From NCBI RefSeq assembly GCF_000828675.1, contig NZ_AP014510.1, forward strand, positions 1-64,000: a stretch of 64,000 bases of DNA, read 5' to 3'. The notes under the pieces were generated by a model, which made no database searches, was not told where the DNA came from, and worked only from the letters and a program-made list of their open reading frames with translations. The position numbers and the translations under genes are program-made. This DNA comes from Thermotoga profunda AZM34c06 (GTDB taxonomy: Bacteria; Thermotogota; Thermotogae; Thermotogales; DSM-5069). Of this stretch, positions 1 through 9,381 are shown one piece after another; the first letter of the stretch is position 1; each line of letters begins with the position of its first letter.

Positions 1-1329
1 ATGAGAGAGAAAATAATCGAATCATTAAAATCCAAATTGAATCGAAGAGTGTGGGAAAGTTGGTTTGGAACATTCGATATTAAAGAAATAGATACAGATC
101 ATGTGGTCTTCCAAGTCGGGAATTTGTTCATCAGAGATTGGCTTGAAAAGAAATATGGCTCTCTGATATCAAAGACATTGCGTGAAGTGTTTGGAAAACA
201 TGTGAGTTTCCAGATAGATTACGCTCCAACTCAATCTCAGGAAGAATCCAAGCAAGATGAGCCTCTGGTGAAAAAAAGACCTTTGGTCCTCACACCTTTA
301 AATCCCATTCTAACTTTTGAAAACTTCGTCGTTGGACCAAATAATATGTTTGCTTACAGCACTTCACTCGAAGTAGCCAAAAACCCAGGAAAGTACAATC
401 CTTTGTTTTTGTATGGTGGAGTTGGTCTTGGAAAAACACATTTAGTACAGGCAATTGGCCATTATTTGTTCAAAAATGAACCCGACTTGAGAGTAATATA
501 TCTGACCAGTGAGAGATTCTTGAATGAACTCGTTGACTCAATCAAAAAGAACAAAGTACAGGAATTCAGAGAAAGATTCCGAAATAAAATCGATATTTTA
601 TTGCTCGATGATGTGCAGTTCTTGATCGGAAAATCCGGGATACAAACAGAACTATTCCATACTTTCAATGAGCTGTACAATTCAGGTAAACAAATCGTTG
701 TCTGTTCTGATCGCGATCCTCAGCAACTTGAAAAATTCCAAGACAGACTCATATCAAGATTTCAAATGGGTGTCGTTGCCAAGATAGAAAAACCAGATGA
801 AGAAACCTGCTTTAAAATAGCAAATAAAATGGTTCAACTTGAAGGAACTCAATTGAAAGAGGACGTCCTAAGATTAGTTGCAAACCATTTCTCAGACAAT
901 TTGAGAAGACTACGTGGAGCACTGATAAAGCTCATAATGTACCAACAGATTTCGAACGAAATAGTAGATGTCCAGAAGGCAACAGAATTGCTTTCTGTAG
1001 CATCTCTTCAAGCGAAAAAAACTCTTCCAGAGGAAAAACTCATCGATGCATTGTGTAAAATCTTTGGAGTGACCCAACAAGAAGTTCTTGGTAAAGGTAG
1101 AAAGCAAACCGTCACGAACGCAAGACAGATAGGGATGTTCATCGCAAAAAATCACTTTGGGCTTTCACTCAGACAAGTTGCAGAATTGTTCAATAGATCA
1201 CACCCAACCGTTTCACACACAATACAGAAAGTAGAAGAATTAGTTGTCAGCGGAAACATCGCTGTGAAAAACCAGATTGACCAAGTGATTAAATATTTAA
1301 CAGACAAAGTTTCAAATCAATCTGTTTAA
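1..1329 (+). CDS. dnaA: chromosomal replication initiator protein DnaA
   Basis: DnaA binds DnaA boxes at the origin and, in its ATP form, melts the DNA and loads the replicative helicase. The 442-residue length is normal. The N-terminal domain I is followed by a short linker and the AAA+ core, with Walker A GGVGLGKTH near residue 139 and the Walker B stretch LLLDDVQFL near 200. The C-terminal DNA-binding domain carries the family signature from NARQIGMFIA to RSHPTVSHTI near 372-405. The window begins exactly at its ATG, so any upstream promoter, autoregulatory box or origin lies outside. The next gene is not dnaN, recF or gyrB, so the classical dnaA-dnaN order is absent here. Confidence 0.98.
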   Translation: MREKIIESLKSKLNRRVWESWFGTFDIKEIDTDHVVFQVGNLFIRDWLEKKYGSLISKTLREVFGKHVSFQIDYAPTQSQEESKQDEPLVKKRPLVLTPLNPILTFENFVVGPNNMFAYSTSLEVAKNPGKYNPLFLYGGVGLGKTHLVQAIGHYLFKNEPDLRVIYLTSERFLNELVDSIKKNKVQEFRERFRNKIDILLLDDVQFLIGKSGIQTELFHTFNELYNSGKQIVVCSDRDPQQLEKFQDRLISRFQMGVVAKIEKPDEETCFKIANKMVQLEGTQLKEDVLRLVANHFSDNLRRLRGALIKLIMYQQISNEIVDVQKATELLSVASLQAKKTLPEEKLIDALCKIFGVTQQEVLGKGRKQTVTNARQIGMFIAKNHFGLSLRQVAELFNRSHPTVSHTIQKVEELVVSGNIAVKNQIDQVIKYLTDKVSNQSV

Positions 1330-1444
1330 ATCTAATTTCAACTCATTACCTTTATAACCCACTCACAACATATCAAGAAAAACCACTAAATGTTTTTTGT
1401 GGTATCATTTATTTGTATACCGATCAAAAACTGAGGTGAATCGT

Positions 1445-2758
1445 GTGAAATTAACCACCGATATACCACTTGAATCATTTGTGAAAATATTCAACCAAAT
1501 GAACCATCTGGAGTACAAAAACTTCATAAGACACTCCCTTCAGGTTGCAAAGCTAACGAGAAAACTGGTAGATACATTGAATCTTCCCATAGATCTCGAT
1601 TGTGCCTATCTTGCTGGGGTGTTACACGATGTGGGACTTGTTATAAAGGCATCAGTTGAAAATTACGAGCTCTTTGTAGATATGTTTAGGAAGGTACCAG
1701 ATCTTGAAAAAATAGTCTTAACCTTTGATAAAGCAGATCAACATCCACTTTTATCTTATAAAATTAGTTCTTTAATAAAACCTCTATGTCCATCATGCGC
1801 AAAAGGCATACTCTATCATCACACCCCATATCAAAAAATCCCCGAAGCAGATAGTCAGGCTATCTATCTTGCAAACTGTATCAAAACTGCAGATACCATA
1901 TCCCTGGTTTACATGAAGCACGAACAAGGAGAAATGACAGTCGATTTACTTGAAGAAATGATAGAATCTGTTCAAAAAAGTTTTGGTATATTAGAGGAAA
2001 TTAAGGTAACTTCATTAGAGATCTTGCAAGATTATAAATTAATATGCGAATTACTCGACGATGAAAACAGATTCAACTCTCAAAAATCATTAACCTTGGA
2101 GGAATTTGAACACGCTGCGCGCGTTTTGGCAACACTACTTGATTTGAGAAGTCCTTATACGAGAAATCACACCTTTGTTGTCGCAAAATTTGCCAAGGCG
2201 ATCGCTTTAGAAATGATGACAGAAGAAGATGCCAGATTGATGAGCGTAGCCGCACTCTTGCATGACTTGGGAAAGCTCAAAACACCTTTGAATATTTTAC
2301 ATAAAAAAGAAAGACTGGATGAAAGAGAATTCATCATAATGAAAAGACACGTCGTAGATACTTACAGAATTCTGGAAAATTCGGGGCTCACGAACATCGC
2401 AAAAATTTCTGCTTCTCACCACGAAAGATTAGATGGGACAGGTTATCCAACTGGGTTGAAGGAAAACCAGACTTCGATCTATCAGAAAATAATCCAAGTC
2501 TGTGATGTATTTTCTGCGTTAGTAGAACATAGGCCATACAGAGAGAGAATGGAAGTTAAAGATGCCCTTTCAGTTATCGAGAAAGATGTGATGAATAAAA
2601 AATTGGATAAAATAGTATATGACAAATTGAAAGAACTTGTTAAAAACGGACTTTCAACAGAAGATTTGATCTTTCGCAATGCACTTGAGGAATTGTTCGG
2701 TTTGAATTTCGATGAGATCAAACACACAATGAGTTTTTCTTCGACTGAGGAGGGATAA
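1445..2758 (+). CDS. tandem HD / HD-GYP domain protein, probable cyclic-di-GMP phosphodiesterase
   Basis: This soluble 437-residue protein has two HD-type metal phosphohydrolase modules. The N-terminal one contains LHDVGL near residue 61. The C-terminal one is a full HD-GYP domain with HDLGK near 272 and HHERLDGTGYP near 325, the signature of c-di-GMP phosphodiesterases. GTG at 1445 is chosen because GAGGTGA lies 5 to 11 bases upstream; an upstream in-frame TTG at 1397 has no ribosome site. The stop is 3 bp before the H-NOX chemoreceptor, so the two are probably co-transcribed. H-NOX proteins are often neighbours of c-di-GMP enzymes, so gas sensing and c-di-GMP turnover may be linked (inference). 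There are no membrane segments. Confidence 0.88.
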   Translation: MKLTTDIPLESFVKIFNQMNHLEYKNFIRHSLQVAKLTRKLVDTLNLPIDLDCAYLAGVLHDVGLVIKASVENYELFVDMFRKVPDLEKIVLTFDKADQHPLLSYKISSLIKPLCPSCAKGILYHHTPYQKIPEADSQAIYLANCIKTADTISLVYMKHEQGEMTVDLLEEMIESVQKSFGILEEIKVTSLEILQDYKLICELLDDENRFNSQKSLTLEEFEHAARVLATLLDLRSPYTRNHTFVVAKFAKAIALEMMTEEDARLMSVAALLHDLGKLKTPLNILHKKERLDEREFIIMKRHVVDTYRILENSGLTNIAKISASHHERLDGTGYPTGLKENQTSIYQKIIQVCDVFSALVEHRPYRERMEVKDALSVIEKDVMNKKLDKIVYDKLKELVKNGLSTEDLIFRNALEELFGLNFDEIKHTMSFSSTEEG

Positions 2759-2761
2759 TCT

Positions 2762-4582
2762 GTGAAGGGCTTTGTTGTAAATGCCTGGTTTCAGACCTGG
2801 AGTAAACTTTTTGGTTCTGACATCATAAGAAAACTGAGAGAAAAACACGGTCTTGATCCCGATAAAGTCTACAGTCCCATCGATGATCTGTCAGATAATA
2901 TCCCAATAGAAATCTCAAAAGACCTTGCCTCCATAAAGGGTTTGAATTATGATGATCTGTGGTACAAAACGGGAAGAGAAAATCTCAAAACTTTCTTTGA
3001 ACATTACCCAGAGTATTTCAAAAAGTCAGGTTTTCTCTCCTTCATGTCAGCAATGGATGCGGTGCACAGAGTTCTCACAAAAAGAATCAAAGGCGCTACA
3101 CCTCCAAGGGTTTTCTTCAAACTCAAAAGCAACACTAAAGCCGTTATCAGATATCAATCGCGTAGAAATTTCAAGAAATATTTCCTTGGTTTGATGGATT
3201 CGGCCTCAGAGTTTTTCAACGATCCCATAAAATACAAGATCGTTTCTGAAGGTACTACAGATGGGCAGAATTATTTTGAAATCGAAGTTGAAGCTACCAA
3301 GAGTTACGGAAACTTTGAAAAGATAAAGACCGTGATAGGTCTTGGAGTTGGATTTATCAAGTCATTAGTGCCAGTTTATGTTTTAATGTTACCAATCTAC
3401 ACATTCGCTATAACCTTGCTTTCTTTTATGTTCATTCCTTCAAATATTTATGTTAAGTCATTTATAAGTGCAATCGGTGTCTTTGTACTCTCTTTCATAG
3501 GTATGAATGGATTTAAAAAAGGTGTCAGAGCTGTAGACGACGCTATTCAGTCAGTTGCAAAGAAAGATCTCGATAATCCAACATCAATAGATGGAATAAA
3601 GGAATTCTCAGATCTTTCGCAATCACTTGCAAGAGCTGTTGATAATATTAAAGAAGTCTTTCTGGCAATATCTGGAGATGTTCAGGAGATAAATTCGTAT
3701 TCTGAAAAAGTCATAACCGCGGTCAATGCAATGAGAGAACAACTCGATACAATGGGTTCACTCTCGAATGAGATAGCCAACACCGCTGTTCAAATAAGTA
3801 ATGACACAGAGAGAATATCAAATGCCGTCAGTTCAAATGTTGAGACGATAACTTCGATTATCTCTGAACAGACTCAGATAATCAACTCTTTAAACGAAGC
3901 TGTTTCTTTGATAGTAAACTCCGCAAACAACGTGGAGCAATCTGCAGATGGTATCGTCAAGATGAGCGAGAGATTCTCAATGCTGGTAGAAGAAGGAAAA
4001 GAACTTCAAAATCAAGCAAGCCTTATCATGGAAGTAGCTTCTACTGTTTCAAGCATCGCAGAGCAAACAAATCTTTTGGCATTGAATGCGGCAATAGAAG
4101 CGGCACGAAGCGGAGAAGCAGGAAGAGGTTTTGCAGTTGTCGCAGACGAAATAAGAAAACTTGCCGAAGAGAGTAGAGCATCTGCTGCAAAGATCTCAGA
4201 ATTTCTTGGCTCGATCACTTCTGGTATCGAAAAACTCGGGAAAACTATACAATCTGAATTCAGTGAGATGAAAGAACAATCAAGAAGATTGCTCGAAAGT
4301 TCCGAAAGAAATAAAGAATCCAGTAATGTCATATCATCTATTTCACAAAAACTCAACACACTCATAGAAACCCTGAACGACCAGGCCGGTAAACTCAACA
4401 GCATCACCAACAGCATACAAAACTTGCTCGCAATATCTGAAGAGAGCTCTGCAACAGCAGAAGAAATAAGTTCTTCAATCCAAAACTTCTTTGCACAGTT
4501 GAAGGTCGTTCTGGATAGTGTTAATGAGACTGTGAAATTGCTGACTGTGATAAAAGAAAACTTTGAGGGCATGAAGTTGTGA
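2762..4582 (+). CDS. H-NOX-containing methyl-accepting chemotaxis protein (heme gas sensor)
   Basis: Residues 1-190 form an H-NOX heme domain: the proximal ligand fits His102 (MDAVHRVL) and the heme propionate motif YxSxR fits Tyr131-Ser133-Arg135. Trp9, Asn74 and Tyr140, the distal-pocket residues known to stabilise O2 in the Caldanaerobacter (Thermoanaerobacter) tengcongensis Tar4 H-NOX, fall at the same numbers, as does Pro115. Two membrane segments follow at about 200-255. A cytoplasmic MCP signalling domain has the conserved tip [20 protein letters not shown] near 433-452. The start is GTG, preceded by GAGGAGGG. The likely role is to pass O2 or NO sensing to the CheA/CheW array. The same domain order is known from Tar4. 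Heme supply is not visible in the window. Confidence 0.93.
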   Translation: MKGFVVNAWFQTWSKLFGSDIIRKLREKHGLDPDKVYSPIDDLSDNIPIEISKDLASIKGLNYDDLWYKTGRENLKTFFEHYPEYFKKSGFLSFMSAMDAVHRVLTKRIKGATPPRVFFKLKSNTKAVIRYQSRRNFKKYFLGLMDSASEFFNDPIKYKIVSEGTTDGQNYFEIEVEATKSYGNFEKIKTVIGLGVGFIKSLVPVYVLMLPIYTFAITLLSFMFIPSNIYVKSFISAIGVFVLSFIGMNGFKKGVRAVDDAIQSVAKKDLDNPTSIDGIKEFSDLSQSLARAVDNIKEVFLAISGDVQEINSYSEKVITAVNAMREQLDTMGSLSNEIANTAVQISNDTERISNAVSSNVETITSIISEQTQIINSLNEAVSLIVNSANNVEQSADGIVKMSERFSMLVEEGKELQNQASLIMEVASTVSSIAEQTNLLALNAAIEAARSGEAGRGFAVVADEIRKLAEESRASAAKISEFLGSITSGIEKLGKTIQSEFSEMKEQSRRLLESSERNKESSNVISSISQKLNTLIETLNDQAGKLNSITNSIQNLLAISEESSATAEEISSSIQNFFAQLKVVLDSVNETVKLLTVIKENFEGMKL

Positions 4583-4630
4583 TTTGGTTCACCAAAAAAT
4601 CAAAATGAGGATTTTTATGGAGGGAAGGAT

Positions 4631-4951
4631 ATGAACCTTCTTGAAAACATACCTTATAGCGATGAGCAAATGGGTAGAAGAAAAATTGTAGATCAAAAAC
4701 ATCTTCTGATAATGCAAATCGCCCTAAAGCCAGGACAAAGCGTTCCCGAACACAAAGCCAATTCAAATGTTCATTTGCTTGTCTTAAAAGGGAGTATAAC
4801 TGTTACACTGAACAATATGACTGCAAAACTCAAAGAGGGCGATTTATTACCGATTGAATATCAAACACCAATGTCTATCAAAAACAATGGTGATGAAAAC
4901 GCGACATTCCTTGTGATAAAAACACCCAACCCAAGTGAAATGGAAAAATAA
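4631..4951 (+). CDS. small cupin-domain protein
   Basis: This is a single-domain cupin of 106 residues. Residues about 30-100 form the beta barrel, with PEHKANSNVHLLVLKGS as a degenerate cupin motif 1 and EGDLLPIEYQTPMSIKN as the second half. Only one or two of the usual metal-binding histidines remain, so metal binding and catalysis are uncertain; a sensor or binding role is equally possible. The ATG is preceded by GGAGGGAAGGAT. The gene lies 48 bp after the H-NOX chemoreceptor and may be the last gene of that operon. It is followed immediately by a strong terminator shared with the convergent ato operon. The substrate cannot be told from sequence. Confidence 0.8.
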   Translation: MNLLENIPYSDEQMGRRKIVDQKHLLIMQIALKPGQSVPEHKANSNVHLLVLKGSITVTLNNMTAKLKEGDLLPIEYQTPMSIKNNGDENATFLVIKTPNPSEMEK

Positions 4952-4973
4952 AAAGCGGGCTCTCGCCCGCTTT
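4952..4973. terminator. bidirectional intrinsic terminator between cupin gene and atoA
   Basis: AAAGCGGGC pairs with GCCCGCTTT around a TCTC loop. A-rich and T-rich flanks on both sides allow it to work for the plus-strand cupin gene and the minus-strand CoA-transferase operon. Confidence 0.9.
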
Positions 4974-4977
4974 AACT

Positions 4978-5652
4978 TTATAGAGTTATAGGCATCACTG
5001 GGACTTGATCGGGAACTATCAATTTTGCTTCAGTGAACTGAATAACTTCCTCAACGGTTGTTTGTGGAGCAACTTCCTTAAGTACAAGTCCTTTGTCTGT
5101 CACTTCGATGACCGCCATGTCTGTAACGATCAAATCAACACGTCTGACCGATGTCAAAGGCAACGTACATTTTTTGATGATCTTTGGTGCATTACCTTTT
5201 GCAACGTGTTGCATCGCGACTATGACTTTCTTTGCACCAGTGACAAGGTCCATTGCACCACCCATACCCGGCACCATCTTGCCAGGTATCATCCAGTTTG
5301 CAAGGTGACCTTCTTCGTCCACTTGCAAAGCACCGAGTACTGTTGCATCGACATGTCCACCTCTGATTAAACCAAAAGAGGTTGCTGAATCAAACGCACA
5401 AGCTCCAGGTAAGAATGTTATTGGCATCCCGCCAGCATTTGTCAAATTGGGATGTTCATATCCATTCATTGGAGCTGGACCCATACCTAAGATTCCATTC
5501 TCAGACTGCAAGAAAATCTCTACCTTAGGAGGTAAATAGTTTGCCACCAAGGTTGGAATGCCTATACCAAGATTCACAACATCTCCATCCTTCAATTCAA
5601 GTGCTACTCTTTTAGCAATTACAACTTTTGCAAGATTTTGATCCTGTATCAT
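4978..5652 (-). CDS. atoA: acetoacetate/butyrate CoA-transferase, beta subunit
   Basis: This is subunit B of a class I 3-oxoacid CoA-transferase, 224 residues. It carries the SENGILGMGP motif whose glutamate forms the CoA thioester, and the later GGAMDLVTGAKK stretch. With subunit A it moves CoA between acetyl- or butyryl-CoA and acetoacetate. The ATG start overlaps the stop of subunit A by 4 bp (ATGA), indicating translational coupling. It is the last gene of the four-gene operon with atoE, thiolase and subunit A. The exact acid preferred (acetoacetate, butyrate or 3-oxoacid with succinyl-CoA) cannot be read from sequence; the thiolase and AtoE neighbours favour acetoacetate/short-chain fatty acids. 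Confidence 0.93.
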   Translation of the reverse strand: MIQDQNLAKVVIAKRVALELKDGDVVNLGIGIPTLVANYLPPKVEIFLQSENGILGMGPAPMNGYEHPNLTNAGGMPITFLPGACAFDSATSFGLIRGGHVDATVLGALQVDEEGHLANWMIPGKMVPGMGGAMDLVTGAKKVIVAMQHVAKGNAPKIIKKCTLPLTSVRRVDLIVTDMAVIEVTDKGLVLKEVAPQTTVEEVIQFTEAKLIVPDQVPVMPITL

Positions 5653-6308
5653 TTGGCATTCCCCCTCACAATGTAATCTACGACTGCGTGCGGTGTATGG
5701 ATCTCATTTGGTGAAAGTCCTCCAACTGGAACGAGTTCTTCAACTTCAACTATCGTGATCTTTCCAGCAAATGCCATCAATGGGTTGAAGTTTCTCGATG
5801 TAAAATTGAAGAAAAGATTTCCATAAAAATCAGCTTTTTGAGCTTTTATCAGGGCAAAATCAGCTTTAAGAGCTGGCTCAATGAGATATTCTTTACCATC
5901 GATAACAACCTTTTGTTTACCATTTTCAACAACCGTACCGACACCAGTAGGTGTCAAGATACCTCCAAGGCCAAATCCACCGGCACGAACTCTTTCAGCC
6001 AATGTACCTTGTGGTACTAATTCTACTTCTATGGTTCCTTCAATCATCTGCTTTTGTGTTTCTGGATTAGTACCGATGTGCGAAACGATCACTTTTTTTG
6101 CCATTTTATTGACAATCATCTTTCCTATACCCTTATCTGGAAAAGCCGTATCATTAGCGATGATGGTGAAATTTCTTTTGCCACTTTTTATGAGAGCATC
6201 AACGAGTAATTCAGGTGTACCATCTCCAAGAAACCCACCGATCATCAGCGTGGCTCCGTCTGGTATCATCTCTATGGCTTGTTCAACAGTTATGACTTTG
6301 TTTTTCAT
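5649..6308 (-). CDS. atoD: acetoacetate/butyrate CoA-transferase, alpha subunit
   Basis: This is subunit A of the 3-oxoacid CoA-transferase, 219 residues, the usual length. The N-terminal GGFLGDGTPELLVDAL and the later GGFGLGGILTPTGVGT are the glycine-rich CoA-binding motifs of the family. The ATG at 6308 is chosen because AGGAGGTG stands 11 bases upstream; a longer reading from 6332 would overlap the thiolase and lacks a ribosome site. The gene lies 16 bp after the thiolase stop and overlaps the beta subunit by 4 bp. The two subunits act as a heterotetramer in the cytoplasm. Confidence 0.93.
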   Translation of the reverse strand: MKNKVITVEQAIEMIPDGATLMIGGFLGDGTPELLVDALIKSGKRNFTIIANDTAFPDKGIGKMIVNKMAKKVIVSHIGTNPETQKQMIEGTIEVELVPQGTLAERVRAGGFGLGGILTPTGVGTVVENGKQKVVIDGKEYLIEPALKADFALIKAQKADFYGNLFFNFTSRNFNPLMAFAGKITIVEVEELVPVGGLSPNEIHTPHAVVDYIVRGNAK

Positions 6309-6324
6309 GTCTTCAGAACACCTC

Positions 6325-7530
6325 CTATGCAATATTCCTGATGATTATCGCCGTTCCCATTCCTCCACCTATGCACAAACTCGCAAGTCCAAGTTCAACT
6401 CCTCTTTTCTTCATCTCATAGAGTAATGTCACGGTTATCCTATTTCCACTCGCACCAATTGGATGCCCGAGTGCTATAGCACCACCATTCACATTGACCC
6501 TTTCTTCAAGCCAATCATCTGTGACACCATGTTCTTTTTTCAAATCTCTCAGAACAGCTATGCTTTGTGCGGCAAAGGCTTCGTTGAGTTCTATGAGTTG
6601 AATATCGGTGAGTTTAAGATTTGCATATTTTAGAGCTTTTGAAATTGCTCCAACAGGGCCTATTCCCATTATGGATGGATCAACACCATGCTGTGCAAAA
6701 GCTACAATTTCAGCCAGAGGTTTCAAACCATACTTTTTCACAGCATCCTCACTGGCAAGTACTGTCGCAGAAGCCCCATCGTTTATTCCAGAAGCATTTC
6801 CTGCGGTTACTGTTCCATCTTTTTTGAATGCAGGTTTTAATTTTGCGAGCGCTTCAAGCGTTGTGTCAAATCTCGGATGTTCATCAGTATCAAAGACTTT
6901 ATCACCTTTTTTGTCTTTTATCACAAAGGGTACGATTTCATCTTTAAACCTTCCTGTTTCGATAGCTTTTTTTGCTTTCATCTGACTCTTGTAGGCAAAA
7001 AGATCCTGTTCTTCTCTCGATATGCCATATTTCTCTACAAGATTTTCTGCTGTAACACCCATGTGATACATGTTGAAAACATCTGTCAAACCATCAAAGA
7101 CCATATGATCTACTATCTCGCCATTTCCAAGTCTGTAACCGAACCTGGCCTTTGGTAATAAATACGGTGCTGTGTTCATGCTCTCCATACCACCAGCCAA
7201 GACAATCTCAGCCTGACCAGCCATGATATCCACTGCACCAATCATGATAGCTTTCATACCAGAGCCACAGAGCATATTCACCGTATACCCTGGTTTTTCT
7301 GCTGGAATTCCTGAATAAATACTCACCTGTCTTCCTGGTCCCATACCTTGTCCAGCCATGAGTATATTACCAATTATGGTTTCATATACCCATTCTGGTT
7401 TCACATTAGCCTGTTCCATGGCTGCTTTTGCTGCCGCAACTGCAAGTTGAACTGCTGGGATATCTTTCAAAGTTCCCTGAAAGGTTCCTATTGCAGTTCT
7501 TTTTGCTCCAACAATGTAAACTTTTCTCAA
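6325..7530 (-). CDS. atoB: acetyl-CoA C-acetyltransferase (thiolase)
   Basis: This 401-residue degradative or biosynthetic thiolase condenses two acetyl-CoA to acetoacetyl-CoA, or the reverse. The nucleophilic cysteine sits in NMLCGSGMKA near residue 88, the NEAFAAQ motif near 315, the catalytic histidine in ALGHPIGASG and the second cysteine in CIGGGMG at the C terminus. TTG at 7530 is chosen as start because AAGGAGG ends 8 bases before it; an in-frame GTG at 7539 lies inside the ribosome site. It stands between the transporter atoE and the CoA-transferase, so together they can import acetoacetate or butyrate and convert it to acetyl-CoA, or run the opposite way to make acetoacetate. Confidence 0.95.
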   Translation of the reverse strand: MRKVYIVGAKRTAIGTFQGTLKDIPAVQLAVAAAKAAMEQANVKPEWVYETIIGNILMAGQGMGPGRQVSIYSGIPAEKPGYTVNMLCGSGMKAIMIGAVDIMAGQAEIVLAGGMESMNTAPYLLPKARFGYRLGNGEIVDHMVFDGLTDVFNMYHMGVTAENLVEKYGISREEQDLFAYKSQMKAKKAIETGRFKDEIVPFVIKDKKGDKVFDTDEHPRFDTTLEALAKLKPAFKKDGTVTAGNASGINDGASATVLASEDAVKKYGLKPLAEIVAFAQHGVDPSIMGIGPVGAISKALKYANLKLTDIQLIELNEAFAAQSIAVLRDLKKEHGVTDDWLEERVNVNGGAIALGHPIGASGNRITVTLLYEMKKRGVELGLASLCIGGGMGTAIIIRNIA

Positions 7531-7559
7531 TTCACACACCTCCTTGCAAAATTATTGAT

Positions 7560-8891
7560 TTACAAGATCAAGAACAACAAACTCGTAACGATACCACTCC
7601 ACAAAAGTGCCATAACACAATATCCCATGATGTCTCTGATATCGAGTTTTGCAACCGAAAGTAATGGTAATGCCCAGAAAGGCTGAATCATGTTAGTCCA
7701 CGCATCACCCCAAGCAACGCCCATAATCACCTTTGGTACAGAAGCACCGATCTTTTGTGCCGCTTGTACCATAATGGGACCCTGCACAGACCACTGCCCA
7801 CCACCCGATGGAACAAACAAATTGATCAAACCTGCGCTCCAATAAGTGAACAAAGGCAATGTCTTTGCCGTTGAGAAAGAAGCAAACCAGTTAGCAATCG
7901 TGGCAGCAAGGCCAGAATTTATCATCATACCCATGATTCCAGCGTAAAATGGAAATTGTACTACAATTGCCCACACAGTTTTTCCAGCTTCTATCGCTGC
8001 GTTTATGAAATTCTTTGGGGTACCATGTAGCAAGATGCCGAGCATTAAGAATATGAAGTTGACTATGTTCAAGTCAAGCGAGCCTTTTTTGAAAATGAAA
8101 TAATAGAAAATGTATACCAACCCAATGATACCAATGATCATAGAGAGAATAGGACTGTATTCCATTTTTTCTGCAGGAGTCATCTCTGACCAGTTTTTCT
8201 TAACAGGCTTCTTTGCTTCTGCAAAAGCTTCTGGGTTGACCTCGATTATTTCTTCATCTTTCTTTGGGTGCATTCCAGCCATGATGAATGGTAATGTAAA
8301 GAGCAATATAATAACTGGTACATAACCAATTGGTGCGAAGATTGTCTGTGAAACGGGGACTAATCCAATAGTTTTCTCAAGAAAGTGTCCTTTTGTATTA
8401 ACAAGCAACGGTGCCGAAGCCGAAAGTCCGGCGTGCCATACCAAAAATCCCGAGTATGCCGATGCAACAAGAAGTGGATAATGTAGCTTTTTGCCTTTCA
8501 TATTTTTTGCAATTTCAATGGCTAACAATGAGGAGAAAATCAAACCAAAACCCCAATTCAAATAACTCGTGATGATCATTACAACACAAGCCAGTGCAAC
8601 AGCCTTAAAAGGTGTGTTTGCCGTCTTCGCAATTGATTTGAGAACAGCCGCCATTGGTTTGGTTGAAGCGAGTATGTGCCCCGTCATGAGTACTAAACAC
8701 ATCTGCATTGCAAAAGATAGTAAACTCCAAAAACCATCACCCATGTAACGAATCATTTCCATGGGACTTTTTTGTTGTACAATCATACCCAACACGAACG
8801 TGATCAAGGTTAACAAAAAAGCAAATATCAGCGCATCTGGTAAGTACCTCTTTGCAAACCTTGAAAAAGCAGCACCCAAAACCCTTAGCAT
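7560..8891 (-). CDS. atoE: short-chain fatty acid transporter, AtoE family
   Basis: This 443-residue, highly hydrophobic membrane protein has about a dozen transmembrane helices and the AtoE hallmark VPSGGGQWSVQGP near residue 355, with an AWGDAWTNMIQPFW stretch near 400. Members are thought to import short-chain fatty acids such as acetoacetate and butyrate. The ATG is preceded by GAGGAGGGTG. It is the first gene of the ato operon, so its promoter should lie in the long AT-rich gap at 8892-9381. A central charged cytoplasmic loop (about residues 210-245) separates two hydrophobic halves. Confidence 0.92.
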   Translation of the reverse strand: MLRVLGAAFSRFAKRYLPDALIFAFLLTLITFVLGMIVQQKSPMEMIRYMGDGFWSLLSFAMQMCLVLMTGHILASTKPMAAVLKSIAKTANTPFKAVALACVVMIITSYLNWGFGLIFSSLLAIEIAKNMKGKKLHYPLLVASAYSGFLVWHAGLSASAPLLVNTKGHFLEKTIGLVPVSQTIFAPIGYVPVIILLFTLPFIMAGMHPKKDEEIIEVNPEAFAEAKKPVKKNWSEMTPAEKMEYSPILSMIIGIIGLVYIFYYFIFKKGSLDLNIVNFIFLMLGILLHGTPKNFINAAIEAGKTVWAIVVQFPFYAGIMGMMINSGLAATIANWFASFSTAKTLPLFTYWSAGLINLFVPSGGGQWSVQGPIMVQAAQKIGASVPKVIMGVAWGDAWTNMIQPFWALPLLSVAKLDIRDIMGYCVMALLWSGIVTSLLFLIL

Positions 8892-9381
8892 GTTTTCACC
8901 CTCCTCGCATTGAGATATGGCTTTTATCTTAATCCATTTTATTTTATCGTTTTTATTTTATCGTAATTATTCCAATAAAAACAAATAAGCCTGTTTTCTT
9001 AGTCGATTAAAAGCTTCTAACAAAATCAGCGCCAATTTGTGAAATACTTCTCTATTTGCTTGAATTTCTCAATGGTAAAAAATGATATTTCAATTACCAA
9101 ATATTGTGGATAGAACAAATTTTTGAACTATGATAATATGCGTATATTACCAATTCACTGATGATGACTAAACAAAGACGCGGTTAGCTTAGCTAACATT
9201 TAGAAAAGGAACTATTTGGATATAAGAAAATCACGGTTGAATGATCTTTTAAATAATAGAGGAACTCACCTTTATTGCGTTTCCTGATAAAATTGAAGAT
9301 GAAAAAAGAAACCTGTGTTGTGATATGATACAGGTAGAAATTTTCAATTTTATTGGATAAGATCAAAGTGGAGGGATTGAG
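8892..9381. other. 490-bp AT-rich intergenic region between divergent atoE and a lipoprotein gene
   Basis: No coding region was found on either strand. Visible structure: a 13-base direct repeat TTTTATTTTATCG at 8937-8949 and 8951-8963, close to the atoE start; a 15-base palindrome GTTAGCTTAGCTAAC at 9183-9197; and an inverted repeat ACCTGT/ACAGGT at 9311-9316 and 9330-9335 around a TATGAT hexamer (9324-9329) that could be the -10 of the lipoprotein gene. No convincing -35 element was found for either gene. The region is much longer than most gaps here, which suggests regulation of the ato operon. Confidence 0.45.

Noticed and set aside
1330-1444. Replication origin next to dnaA
   Set aside because: The gap is 115 bp with no TTATNCACA-type box cluster or AT-rich unwinding repeats; any origin would lie before the window or elsewhere.
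4012-4572. 186-codon antisense ORF over the H-NOX chemoreceptor
   Set aside because: It is a mirror frame of the repetitive coiled-coil MCP coding sequence, with no ribosome site and no plausible protein family.
5881-6426. 181-codon plus-strand ORF over atoD and atoB
   Set aside because: It lies opposite two well-conserved genes, crosses their junction, and has no ribosome site.
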